This document shows, piece after piece, positions 14,172 to 25,563 of a DNA stretch of 41,087 bases. The notes beneath the pieces were generated by a model that saw nothing but the letters and a program-made list of their open reading frames with translations, ran no database searches and was not told the origin of the DNA. The position numbers and the translations under genes were made by a program. Within the stretch, counting starts at the first letter, position 1; each line of letters starts with the position of its first letter. This DNA comes from Smittium mucronatum (Eukaryota; Kickxellomycota; Harpellomycetes; Harpellales; Legeriomycetaceae), in assembly GCA_001953115.1 (NCBI GenBank), contig LSSL01001759.1, positions 1 to 41,087 on the forward strand, given 5' to 3'.

Positions 14172-17150
14172 TCCATTACTGGTCTTAAATACCGATAAAA
14201 TTACGCAAATTATTTCACAAATTATGATTGAAGATTATTTTTTGTTTTTATTTTCATTTTTGTAAAGATTTAGAACGATTTGATTCTATTAATTAATCAA
14301 AATTAATTATATAAAACATTTTTTACTAGTGTAACTTTTTTTTATCATAATAATTAGTTATGCTAAAAAAAATAATTACTTATTAAAATTTATAAAACCT
14401 GTTTAAACTCTTTTTAAAAAAATTTAGTGGGTGGGAAAGTGGTCTTTTAAATATATTAATTTGATTTTTATAAAGTGAAAGAAAAAAACTCTGGAGATAA
14501 AGGCCTGAAATTTGCTGTTTTTTTGAAGCTAATATTTTAAACTTAAGAAAAAGTATTTTTTGATGATTTTTTTTTATTTTTTTAAAAAAACTATATAAAA
14601 AGAGTAATAAAATTTTCAATAAATATAGGGTTTTATTATTATTAAAACTAATATATTGGGGGGAAAAACTTCATTTATGATATTTACCAAAAAATAAACG
14701 GATAAATATATTTTTTAGGATGATGGAGGTGTTTTAAAAAAACCTTTTATTTTTATATTTAAATAAGGCCAATTTTTAAACTTATTACCCAAATTAAAAT
14801 ATGATTATTTGACACAGATGATTTTTTTTTAACTTATCTTTATAATAAAAGAGAAAAAAATAAGTTTATAAACGATATTATTTATATCCTTTTTTCAGTA
14901 TTTCTTTTTTTGGGCCCTGTAAAATACATATGAAAAATATTTAAATCCTTATTATTTTGAAAATAAACAAGCATAACTATAATTTTTTTAGCAAAATCAT
15001 AAAATCATCAGATTTCTTAAATGTAATCTTTTTATTCCTCTTTTTATTATGGTATTTTTTATATAGTTAAAATTGTTACCTTGTATAATTTTTACCCGCT
15101 TTTGGAAGAAGTTATAAAGAAAAAATAAGATTTCACTTAAAGCTTATTATTTTTTTACTAGGTGAAACAAAAAACTTTCTTAACCTCTAAAAATACTTTA
15201 AAAGTAATAAGAAGATGTACTTTTTTATAAAATTATCACTTATCTATGGTTAATAATAAAATTCTGAAGTTTTAAACGGATTTCAGGCTTTTCAAGAAAT
15301 TATTTGATCTTCTAAACATTTTCTGATCTTTTGGAGTTCTCCAAATTTTTCATTTGTTTACCTGACTTTTATGTGAAAAATCCGTTTTCTTTATAAATCG
15401 TGTGACATAATTTCCATTTATGAACAATATTATAATTAATTAATTTCCTAGTATTTTCAAATTTCCCACCAAAAGAAAAAAAAATATGGCGCATTATTAA
15501 AAAAAGCTTATTGTTATTTAGAAAAATAAGGGAGTTTGTTTTGTTGATTTTTTTCAATCAAAAAACAGAAAAAAATCGATGATTTATGTTATGACACGGT
15601 AAAAATGAGTTGATACTAATGTATTTTTAACAGAAAATGTATATCATTTGTGTATTTTATTCTGATAAAACACTAGTATTTTTATAAACAATTTTTTCAC
15701 CATTTGATGAATTATATATTAATTTTTTTTGGGTGCCTAAATTAACGAATAATTCGACTGTTATAACATTTATTATAGTTAAATTCGTACATATTAAAAT
15801 TATATTCAAAAAAAAACAGCGAAATAATTATTTTGGATTTCTTGAATTTTAAAGGTTTTGGAAAAAAAAATTGTTTGAAAATTTAAAATTTAAATTTAAA
15901 TTCAAGTTTTATTGATATATATTTAGATGAAGTTTCTATCAAATTCATCTATTTCTTTTGTTTCAATTAAAAAATAAAAGTCCTTCTATAAATGTGAAAT
16001 CATTTAAAATAATTATTTTAGTACTACTAACGTTACGAATAGCTTTGTGGAAGTACTATATACGGGATTATAACCTCTTTTTTTTAAATGATTAAAATAT
16101 GGATCCAACCTTAAAAGACATAATTATGAAAAAATCTTCAATATTACGTATATTTTATACCTTTATCATCAAAATTTCATTATCAAAAAAAAAGCTTTTT
16201 TTCACCTATTAATATAAACATTTCTAAACGGTAGGGTTAATAAATGCGTAATAAAAAAGCTTCATCATTTTGAAAGTATCAGTATTTCTGCAAGTGATGG
16301 CAGTCTTTCCTCGTGAAAAAATATGACTTTATTTTCAAACCATTATTTAAACCGAATAGAAAGTTGAGAACTATTACATTTTTTTTTGAATTAAATTTAA
16401 TGGAAATTATTTGTTGTAAAATAATTAGTTTAGAGAGAAATTTAAGACTAACACTTTTTATTTCCAATTTTTTTGAAACTTTACCATTAAAAAATTAATA
16501 TTTTTTGTGTTATTATTGCCTCATTTTTCCTTGCTCTATATATAACAATTGGTGCTGAATTTAAAATAAGCTTACAAATTTAATTTTTAGGCTTTTTTTG
16601 CAGTTTTATTTATAATATTGTCCATAAATGGAAATTATGTTACATTATTTAATAAAGAAATCATATTTTTCTCATAAAGGCTCAGGTAAACAAATAAAAA
16701 ATCAGTAAAACTCCAAAATATCAGAAAGTGTTTAACAGAAGTTTATTATTTATCCTTTTTTTAATATAAAAAGAGCATATTTATAACAACGGCTCTGATT
16801 GAGAATGAATGAAATATTTATTTACAATATTTTTAACTGAAAAATAAAATTTGAGTTTAAACATATTTAACCAATGGTAAATTTTGATAAAAAAATTTCG
16901 GAATTTAATCGGTATTTTCGGCCAAAAATGGTAAACAATTAAATTAAATCTGTCATATTTTTCCAGATTTTGTGAAATTTTCAGAATTCAGTCGACTTTT
17001 TCTTGATTTTTTCGAAAAAAATATTTAACCATTAATAAAATTCCACTTTGGTTTTAATTTTACTTATTGTTTTCATGGATAATTTTAATAATAAAAATTG
17101 GCTCTAATCTAAAAATAGTTTAAACAAAATTCCTGAAAAATATTATCCTC

Positions 17151-18745
17151 CCTCCAAAAGCGGAAAGTGGCTATGTTTTTATACCATAGTCACAACACAC
17201 AATTATACCTTTGTTATATTTGTGTCTGCTATTTTTTGGTGATTATGACTAACGAGGAACAACTGAATAGATTCGGATAAAAACCCGATTGGGAAACCGT
17301 GTCTATCCAATAATCCTTTAATCATTTGTATCCTTTCTGTTTAGTATTTTGGCTTTTCACGCAGCATAAATAAGTGCTGCAGCACTTCCAACACCATTCC
17401 TCACCTAGTCATTTGCAGAACTTACCTGAGGCCAATTTTTGTACACCCGGTCCTAAAAGCTTAAAGAGCTAGTATAATAGGCAATTATGATCCAAGTGTT
17501 TTCAGCTTGAATAGCCACTTATGATATAATTGGCCAAATTTTAAAACTAATCCCATCAATTAACCTCATATAAATGAGCCAATAAATATTGTAGTAAAAA
17601 AGTTATGTTCAAACAGAATCCTCCATTTACATATATATCTGAGTCTAAAATAAATAGTCAATTTTGGAGATGATGCTATAATATAGCTAATATTAACAAA
17701 ATTTTGGTTATATGCATTCCGATTTTCAAATTTTATAAACAAAAATATTTTCATCTTACTTAAAAAACGTCAGCTAACACTTGATTCAAATTTTTCTAAA
17801 TGGATTTTGCAAGTCTGATAGATTTTTCTTATCAAAAATTAGTAGCAATAAAAATGGGCCACAAGAGAGATGAATTTCAGAGGTCCAAAATTCGGTTTTC
17901 GTGGTAAATATCATTTTATATTATCTCATGTCATTGTTAATATTTGTAGTAAGCATTTTCTACTTTCAATGATTATGTGTCGTAATCTCTCTTTTAAGGT
18001 CTGATGTATGTGCTACTGTGTGCAAAATAATGTCAAAACACGGTTCCGGAATCACTATACCGATTCTCCTTTCAGAAGTGGAAAGCTCGGTATTGGGAAT
18101 TCTATTTTTTGGTCTAAAAAACTCTTAAGTTTTAAAAAAATGCTTTCAACTTTTATTTTTCACTAAAGTTAGAAAACAAGGAAAACATCGAATTTATAAA
18201 TGGGAAAAAATGTTAGTTTTTTTATTTTAAAAAATTACCAAGCTGCAGATCTATACGTAAAGTACCTCGTATTAAATTTAACTAGATGGGAAGAATCCTG
18301 TTTATATTCTGAATTCCAAATCTGCTAGGAATTTGTACTTTGAACTATCGATTCGAAGCTCGCTTAAGCAAGACGAGAGATTTTCATATAAGCTCACTTC
18401 TTCTTATATACATATGTCATATTAAAAACTAATTATTTTCTTTTTGGAAAATACGGATTTGGATTCTGGAGGCCAGTAGCGACTCTACCGATGATCAGCA
18501 TTCTAAAAATGGGATATCAATCAAATTATTTTCCAATCAAAGATATTGGGATATGATTGAGAATTCAAATTTTGGATGGTTTTTTAAAAGCAATGTAAGA
18601 ATATCTCAGTCTCAATCACATCATAATATCATTATTATTTAATAACCAAAATATAATTTATTTCCGTTAAAAAATTAATTACAATATTAATATTATAATT
18701 TTTAATCAGAGGAAAATTAGGATAACAGATATAGAATCCAGAGAA
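17151..18745. other. Mixed-composition intergenic region, possible unseen upstream exons
   Basis: Base composition is less A/T-extreme than the desert. Short open stretches occur, for example on the plus strand from about 18445 (residues RIWILEASSDSTDD) and an ATG-led stretch at 17246 (MTNEEQLNRFG), but none joins into a recognisable domain. This would be where an N-terminal OB fold of the following RPA1-like gene would lie if the gene starts further upstream; no such fold could be read. Confidence 0.4.
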
Positions 18746-21217
18746 ATGAGAAATACCACTAATGAAGAAACTGAAAGCTATGAAAATAAATTTATTCTGC
18801 CTAGCGCGAAAATAGTATTTTTAATTTCTGAAATAAGCCAAGCTGTAGATATTATGGATAACAATTTTCAACCAGAGAAAAAGAGAAAAACACTCGATGG
18901 CTCTATAAGTTTAAACAAAAGAATCATAAACGAACAAAACGATGCAAATTTTATAAGCGAAATGTTTGGAGTTGTCTGGAACATAGAATTAAAAAGATAC
19001 ATCCCCGATCGTATAACACAATGCCAAAATAACCAATTTTGGATTTACATAAAGTCTATAGACTCTAATATCACTGAAAAATTTTCTGAAGACTGGGAAC
19101 TCTCTGGAATCCACACTGTATATAGCAATTATGGAAGTGCTGTTATGAACAACTATCGTAACATGCATGGACTATCTAGGAAGCAAAGGTGTGTATACGG
19201 AGAGATTTTAAACGAATTCGGCGAGTCATTCGATGTTGAGTTGACTCTTTGGGAATATGATACAAACCTCGCTGATCTTATAGATGAGGTATTTTTTTTT
19301 CTCTCAGCGTCACCAACTAAATTTTTATCAACTAGAAATAGAACTCCAATTTTAAAACAATCTTTATTTGAAATTAATTGCAAATCTAGGGTGGATATCT
19401 AGGGATTTGGAATGCGACAGTGGGGAATCAGTTCTCAGGCAGCTTTGAAAAACGAAGGAGAATATTTTTGGAATTAAATTCAAAGTCGATTTTATTCTAC
19501 CAAAAAAAACAACATCGTAATGCAGAACTAGGAATTGAGGTTATAAAATCCATTGCTCTTTTCAAGATAGTTTTATAAATTCTTTTTTTAAACGACTTAT
19601 CTTCTGCTTCATTGATGATAATTTTAAGATTATGTACTTCGCTAGGTTCTGAAAAACACTGGTTCGAATGAATTGGTTTTAGTGAACGGTCCAGTTAATA
19701 TTGTAATTAAATCTGATTCGCCATAGCTCTTCTAATAAACTTTGATACTGAACTTTTGACGCTGATTAAAGACGTTTTCTCAACCTTTTTAGAAAAAAAG
19801 AATCTTTATAAAAGACATTATAGCAGACAGTGAATTCTTGATTGTAGGAACAGTCAAATACGTAACAGAGAACGTAGGTTGTTCGATATATCAAAAAGTT
19901 GGAAATTTTAACTATTTCGACTTTTATATAGATACCAAAATATGAGAATGGAATAAGCTGCTCTAGGAGGGTTGTTCATTTGGAAGATGCGACTGGTAAG
20001 TTTTTGTATTTTATGTAAAATTGTTTCTGGCTTTAAATTTATTGTTTTACGGATAGGTAACACTAACGTAACATTTTGGAAGAGCTTGAGCGACGAGGTA
20101 GCACGCCTACTCCCTCAACAAATAATAGTTGTCGGGGGATTAAAATCAATTGGGGAAGAGGACTCGGTTTTCATAAATGCGTATCCAGAGAATAATGCTT
20201 TCTTGTATGTTGGTAGGTAAAAAAAAGTGACTATTTTTTTAATTTAAATAATCTTTTGTCATTTTTTTATCAGTGAATACGATAACAGGCTTTTTATCAT
20301 CTCCAAACCTTCAAAAGCCCGTTTATTTGATACACGCTTATAAAGAAAGAATGTCATATATTAATGCATATATAAGGGATATCAGAAAGCCTCTAGTTGA
20401 CGATATATCTTCTAATATGAGTGATTTGGGATTTATCAAGACAGCTCGTAATTAAATCTGTCATTAGATAATAAAAATTAAAAAAAATATATAAAAATAT
20501 CCGAAGCATTGTATAGAATATTTAATAACCTCTCCATGTAATTAAAAATAGACACCCGCTGTCAGAAAATACTCGAGGAGATCACACCTGGAGCTTCCGA
20601 TGGCAAATATAAATGCACGAGCTGTAAAGTGGATTTCATTTTTAGTACAGAGAAGGTTACGGTGTTTGATCTTGAATTTAACATAGACGATGGATCAGCT
20701 AGTGATTGGGTGTCATGTAGCTTTGAGTCAATCCCTGTAAGTAATATTCTTATGCACTCTTTCTTTTTGTTGATATGAAATTATTATGTTTTTTTATTGT
20801 GAGATCAACAAAAGCTGAATATCTTCTCTTGATACTTGACTGAGGTTATCCAACTTTTTATAACATGTAGAGTATTTTGGGAATATCACCAAAAGATTTA
20901 GAGGATAAAAATGAAGAGAACAAAGTCTTAAATGTCTTGTCGTCTGTAATAGGAAAAGAGTATCTTATGTGTATCACTTTGCTGGTAGGTTTTGGTTATA
21001 TATTCCATTCATTTTAGGAGTTACTGAACCTAACTTGATGTAAATATAATTATGATGTGTTGTATGTTGTATGTTGTAGGACGATAAAATTGGAGTTCAG
21101 GACAAGAATCCCAGTAGAAAAAACAAACCTAGGCTCAGAATAGACTCAGCTCTAATGTCCAATAGTGCAAACTTTAATAATAAGAAGATTGAATTGGAAT
21201 ATGCCAATTTAGGTTGA
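18746..21217 (+). CDS. Replication protein A large-subunit-like protein (RPA1/Rfa1 family), ten exons
   Basis: Model: exons 18746-19288, 19390-19516, 19727-19773, 19793-19873, 19932-19995, 20057-20212, 20274-20447, 20552-20736, 20871-20984, 21080-21217; total 1629 nt, 542 aa. All phases agree. RPA1 binds single-stranded DNA with OB folds during replication, repair and recombination. Seen here: an OB-A-like region around residues 85-220 (GEILNEFGESF, then TVGNQFSGSF), an OB-B-like region around 235-345 (EFLIVGTVKYV, VVHLEDATG, VTFWKSL), and an OB-C with a zinc ribbon (YKCTSC at 417-422, then VSCSFESIP and EDKNEEN, which follow the RPA1 C-terminal pattern). Only one upstream zinc Cys (C401) is clear; His398, made across an exon junction, may be the fourth ligand. 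The N-terminal protein-binding OB fold of RPA1 is not seen, so either the start lies further upstream or it is absent. Intron 3 in this model is only 19 nt and could instead mark a frameshift. A meiotic paralogue (MEIOB type) is the main alternative. The intron before the last exon ends in a triplicated TGTTGTA. Confidence 0.7.
19774..19792 (+). other. Candidate 19-nt intron in the RPA1-like gene
   Basis: The gene needs a frame correction here. The 19 bases begin GTTTTC and end CTTTTTAG, contain CTCAAC, which resembles a fungal branch site, and are phase 0 on both sides. No other AG in the next 40 bases restores the frame. A frameshift (real or from assembly) would explain it equally well. 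Confidence 0.3.
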
Positions 21218-21425
21218 TATTCGGGTAGCGAAATATAACAAATATTCATAGATATTATTTTTATTAAAGGCGAATAATGAAATAATAGAATTTAATAGCC
21301 ATAAACTGAAATAAGCACATATTAAATATACATTTTTAAGAATTAATCTATGAATTTAAAAAAATTGGTATCAAATTCACAGTTACAGAAAAAGACTAAT
21401 AATGACCTTTTTTTTACAATATTTC

Positions 21426-22472
21426 TTAGTATGGATATTGCTGCTGCCTTTGGTAAGGCTGTTGATATGGAGGCGCCATACCTATTTGGTTTGGTGCAGG
21501 TATTTGATTCATACTCATATTCATATTTATTGGATATTGCATGTTGTTTTGCGGGGGTGGATTGGTGTATTGCATTTGAGGGTATCCTTGAGGAATAGCA
21601 GGCGGATATTGAGAGTAACCCTGGGAACTAGGAATTGGAAATTGAGACTCATTTGATGGAACGTGATTCTTTTTGGCCTGGGCAGCGAGCAGACGCTCAG
21701 CAGCTGAACCGTGTTTTTCACCTTTCCCGTCCTTTTTGATTGCATAGTCGACAGAAATTTTCTTTGAGCCGAGGTATTGGCCGTCCATGGCTGATATAGC
21801 GGAATCAGATGCTTCAAAAGAATCAAAGCAGATAAATGCATATCCCTTTGAATTCCCTGTTTCTGTATCTCTAACTATTTTGGGGGTCAGTACTATTGGG
21901 CCAAAACACATGAAGGTGTCGAAAAGAGCTTTTTCATCAAGATCTGGATCTAGATTGCTAATAAACAGATTCGCACCAATATCAATTGGCTTTTTGTCTG
22001 CCAAAGCCTTTTTTTTTTAAAAAAAAAAAAAAAGATAAAATTTTAATTATAATATTGTGCAACTTAAATAAGATGAAAACTAGATGCTTGCCTTATTAAC
22101 TCTAATTGGTTTTCCATACAATTTGGTCATGTTCATTATGTTTACAGCATAAGACGCGTCTTCCTCGGATTGAAATTCGCAAAATCCATAACCTTGGGTC
22201 ATCTGAGTTACGCGATCTTTTGGAAGATGGACATTAACTAAGAAATAATAAAAGGAATTTTAAACAAACAGGAATTTGATGGGAGAAAGTGTTGTTTTTT
22301 TTAGTGATATGAAGACAGCAACAATATAGACGAAATTTGAAAATACAAAAAAATATCAACCTACTGGACCAGCTTGGACCATCAATTCCCAAATAAGCTG
22401 CGCAGTAACCCGTTCATCCAGATTTCCAATATATACAGTCGCTTCCTGATTTCTCTCTGTTTGGATGGACAT
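21426..22472 (-). CDS. SF3B4: Splicing factor 3B subunit 4 (SF3B4/Hsh49)
   Basis: Exons 22361-22472, 22092-22237 and 21426-22007 give 279 aa. SF3B4 is a U2 snRNP SF3b subunit that binds pre-mRNA near the branch site in the nucleus. RRM1 has RNP2 VYIGNL (13-18) and RNP1 GYGFCEF (53-59) with the family signature around QAGPVV and PKDRV. RRM2 has NLFISNL (99-105) and KGYAFICF (about 140-147). After it comes the highly conserved [12 protein letters not shown] and a Pro/Gln/Met-rich tail of roughly 80 residues, shorter than in animals but longer than in yeast Hsh49. ATG at 22472 is the natural start because RRM1 begins a dozen residues later. Intron 1 uses donor GTTGAT, required to rebuild the conserved VVN. 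Intron 2 is a GC-AG intron. The gene converges on the RPA1-like gene, with 208 bases between the stop codons. Confidence 0.95.
22008..22091 (-). other. GC-AG intron of SF3B4
   Basis: In the sense direction exon 2 ends AAG and the intron begins GCAAGC, the usual context of a GC donor. It is 84 nt long, phase 0, and joins VNK to ALADKKP exactly where the family aligns. The acceptor is unusual: a run of 15 T is followed by about 10 A and then AG. Confidence 0.85.
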
Positions 22473-23600
22473 TTTCTTTTATTGATCGGGTTGTTTTATA
22501 TTATTTTCAGTAAATCGAGAATTTAGCTTCCTATATTTTAACCGTGCTTATAACCACTAAAACCATAAATTAACACTACGATTATTCGATGGGTATTTAC
22601 GTGATCAATTTCAACATTTCTCCTGACCCTATTTTTCAAAGTATTTTTTGGGGAAACCTCCGCCTCCTATTCGCTGGGTACTGGATCTAAAATCTTTTTG
22701 TTTAAGAAAATAACAGCCTATAACAATCAAGAATTTATATCGAGGTTGCTTTTAGCAAAATATTGGCTCTTTAATCACGCTTTTTTATTTTATTTTTTAA
22801 AAAATAAACAAGGTCCCCTTGGATTAAACGTTTACATAGTCCTAACTTGCAAATTAACACTTTTAAGTCTCAAATCTACGGAAACATATATCTGTAAATT
22901 ATTGCGAGCGACTTTCCAAAAAAGTATAATTACAACGGAGATAGATTAATTCTAATAATTTAACCTTATAACAGTATTCTAGTGAGGTTATATCCCACTT
23001 ATTAATGGAAATTGTTTTATATTTTTTCACTTAGGAATCTGAACTCTATCTTTTCTAATCGATAAATACTCTTCGATATTGTGAATAATAAAGAAGATAT
23101 AGCTCCCAGACACTAAAACCTATATTTATAACTGCACAAAATTATACTCCACCCCCCCCCCCTCTATCCAAATATCGTATGGAATATGTCTAAATACTTT
23201 TGCATAAATTTGAAAATCAAAGCAGACGAAAATAGTAATAGGGTAAATTATTTGATAATCCAGACGTTTTATTTATGATATACTCCTAGGCTAATTTAGT
23301 TTTGGAAGACTATTAACCAATATTATACTAGGAATGGGTTCATACTAAATTTTATATTCATTTATTTATAAATCATCAAAATTACAAATAAAAGAATAAA
23401 TACTTTTTTAATCTGATTAAAATCTCATTCTCAATACCTTTGATACCACTTCGCAAAGTTTTAATTACAATAGTTAATTTGGAGGGTGGGGCTTAATGAA
23501 TCCATTCCTAATATAATATTTTTAAATTTTTTTCTGAAACTAAGCCATCCTTAAATTATACTCCATTGGATGGGTTCATATTAAGTGGCTCCAGAGAAAT
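22473..23600. other. Intergenic DNA upstream of SF3B4
   Basis: This should hold the SF3B4 promoter in its first few hundred bases. An 83-codon open stretch at 22698-22949 (+) has the composition of translated A/T-rich sequence and no recognisable motif, so it was not called. A C11 tract lies at 23152-23162. Nothing else could be supported. Confidence 0.5.
23152..23162. repeat. C11 homopolymer tract
   Basis: Eleven C preceded by CCA and followed by TCTATCC; the flanks resemble those of the tracts at 14161 and 24744. Confidence 0.95.
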
Positions 23601-24962
23601 TATCGCTTGAGTGATGTTTTTTCACGATGTGTAGGACAAGTTGTAATATGCACCGAACATATTGTAATTAGACCAAAAGTCTTGAGACGAAATAGAGTCG
23701 GATGATATCCCTATGTGTGCTACAAAAATGTATCTTATCTCCTTAGCTTTAAGCAGTGTATCTTTTGCTGGAAATTTGATCAATTTTGATATAATGTGAA
23801 GATTTATGATGATTAAGTTTAATTTAAACGGCTTAGAAGAATCCTTAAAGTACCTGAGTAGCCTATTTACAATTGAATCGCTATCTTTTACATGAAATGG
23901 CACAGAATGTATCTATTTTTACCATCAATCGATATTCCCTTTATGTCTCGACAAGTTATAATGACTTGCTAATGGCGACTGATATCTCATGGCTTGAATA
24001 TCTATTTACCCTTACGCTTTTCCTTTGGAGCCACGATTGCTGGATTTAGGTTGCCATCCTATATTGTTTTTTTTGCATCATCGGTGCGATTTATATTTTT
24101 GCCCCCATTAGACCGCAAACCATTAATAAGCAAAATTTCATTATGGTTAGTGACTTAATATCCAGGTTTTTTGATTTACTTCTTCCATAAAATGCCTAAT
24201 TACTAGTAATAAATCAATAGGTTGCCTAACGTAATTCATGGTTCTGGTTTCATTTTAAAGCTGAAAATGAATTTTATATGGGTTCACTCTCGGCTATTTT
24301 CTTAGCTTCATTCTTAAATCTGCAAATACCAGGCTTAAGCTTTTTTAAAGTGTTAATACCAAGCTTTGATTCAGAAAAATCTCAACAAGATAATTTAAGA
24401 TATTTGAAGACATTATTTCAGACTCATAATATATCAATATTTTTCAGACCCTATATCCCTGTTAAAACGGTTAATACTCTTTTTTTCCCCTTACGACTTC
24501 TTTGAAGAAAAATGAAGTCTAATTCAAGATATTGTATCACCTTATCTAGAGGGGGTGCCACTGAGTCTCCATACCACAACTTCCGGTTCTTGTTCTTGGT
24601 GATCGGTGAATTTTCGCTCTCCAGGTTTGAAAAGACTTTTTTTCCCATAAAGTATATAGGCAGTGTGTCGATATCAATTTGACTTCCGTAATTCATAGCT
24701 CTGAATCTCATGCAGGAGTTAAAATAGTTATGGTGATCATCAACCCCCCCCCCTCTTATCATCTGCGCCACTTTCGGTATCAGGTTTCACGGAGAGAATC
24801 AGTAAGTACTCTTCCATATCTACCATCTGTATTTCGGAAAATTATCCCCTGCTACTTTCTTGTTTTGAAGCCAGCTTTAATACGATTTCTTTTTCTTGTT
24901 GTGACCTGAGGACAACAAATCTACTCCGTGGCCCTCTTATCTCCTCTCCATGTATAAGAAGG
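23601..24962 (-). pseudogene. Broken coding-like sequence next to the assembly gap
   Basis: The minus strand has protein-like stretches in changing frames: 23622-23903 (93 codons), a stop-interrupted stretch around 24270-24420 (residues GINTLKKLKPGICRF), and 24451-24771, an uninterrupted 106-codon frame with KNRKLWYGDSVAPPLDK and a basic end. Closer to the gap the residues SRFVVLRSQQEKEIVLKLA can be read. Composition is less A/T-extreme than the desert. No domain was recognised. It may be the 3' part of the same decayed unit that continues past the gap, or remains of a separate mobile element. Confidence 0.35.
24744..24753. repeat. C10 homopolymer tract
   Basis: Ten C preceded by CAA and followed by TCTTATC. 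On the minus strand it falls inside the 106-codon open frame and encodes a Gly run. Confidence 0.95.
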
Positions 24963-25563
24963 NNNNNNNNNNNNNNNNNNNNNNNNNNNNNNNNNNNNNN
25001 NNNNNNNNNNNNNNNNNNNNNNNNNNNNNNNNNNNNNNNNNNNNNNNNNNNNNNNNNNNNNNNNNNNNNNNNNNNNNNNNNNNNNNNNNNNNNNNNNNNN
25101 NNNNNNNNNNNNNNNNNNNNNNNNNNNNNNNNNNNNNNNNNNNNNNNNNNNNNNNNNNNNNNNNNNNNNNNNNNNNNNNNNNNNNNNNNNNNNNNNNNNN
25201 NNNNNNNNNNNNNNNNNNNNNNNNNNNNNNNNNNNNNNNNNNNNNNNNNNNNNNNNNNNNNNNNNNNNNNNNNNNNNNNNNNNNNNNNNNNNNNNNNNNN
25301 NNNNNNNNNNNNNNNNNNNNNNNNNNNNNNNNNNNNNNNNNNNNNNNNNNNNNNNNNNNNNNNNNNNNNNNNNNNNNNNNNNNNNNNNNNNNNNNNNNNN
25401 NNNNNNNNNNNNNNNNNNNNNNNNNNNNNNNNNNNNNNNNNNNNNNNNNNNNNNNNNNNNNNNNNNNNNNNNNNNNNNNNNNNNNNNNNNNNNNNNNNNN
25501 NNNNNNNNNNNNNNNNNNNNNNNNNNNNNNNNNNNNNNNNNNNNNNNNNNNNNNNNNNNNNNN
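24963..25563. other. Assembly gap (601 N)
   Basis: All bases are N. Open frames that appear to cross it are artefacts. The gap separates the decayed sequence on its left from repeat copy B on its right, so the true distance and any joining sequence are unknown. Confidence 1.

Larger units (their letters stand above)
2151..17150. other. 15-kb AT-rich gene desert
   Basis: No convincing gene was found on either strand. Open frames here are short (under 80 codons), rich in F, I, K, L, N and Y, and made of A/T homopolymers, as expected by chance. The plus strand is A-rich at roughly 5.7-8.5 kb and becomes T-rich from about 8.6 kb to 14.15 kb, ending near a C11 tract. Several (AT)n microsatellites lie inside and are listed separately. 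No clear long terminal repeats, terminal inverted repeats or tRNA were seen. Confidence 0.65.

Noticed and set aside
19153..19383. 76-codon minus-strand frame
   Set aside because: Antisense to the first exon and first intron of the RPA1-like gene.
19666..19690. GGTTCGAATGA, resembling a tRNA B box
   Set aside because: No A box, acceptor stem or anticodon arm around it, and it lies inside the probable second intron of the RPA1-like gene.
21350..22020. Open frames on both strands over the SF3B4 gene (for example 21350-21598 +, 21402-21656 +, 21527-21841 -, 21787-22020 +)
   Set aside because: They are shadows of the SF3B4 coding frame, which has clear RRM motifs.
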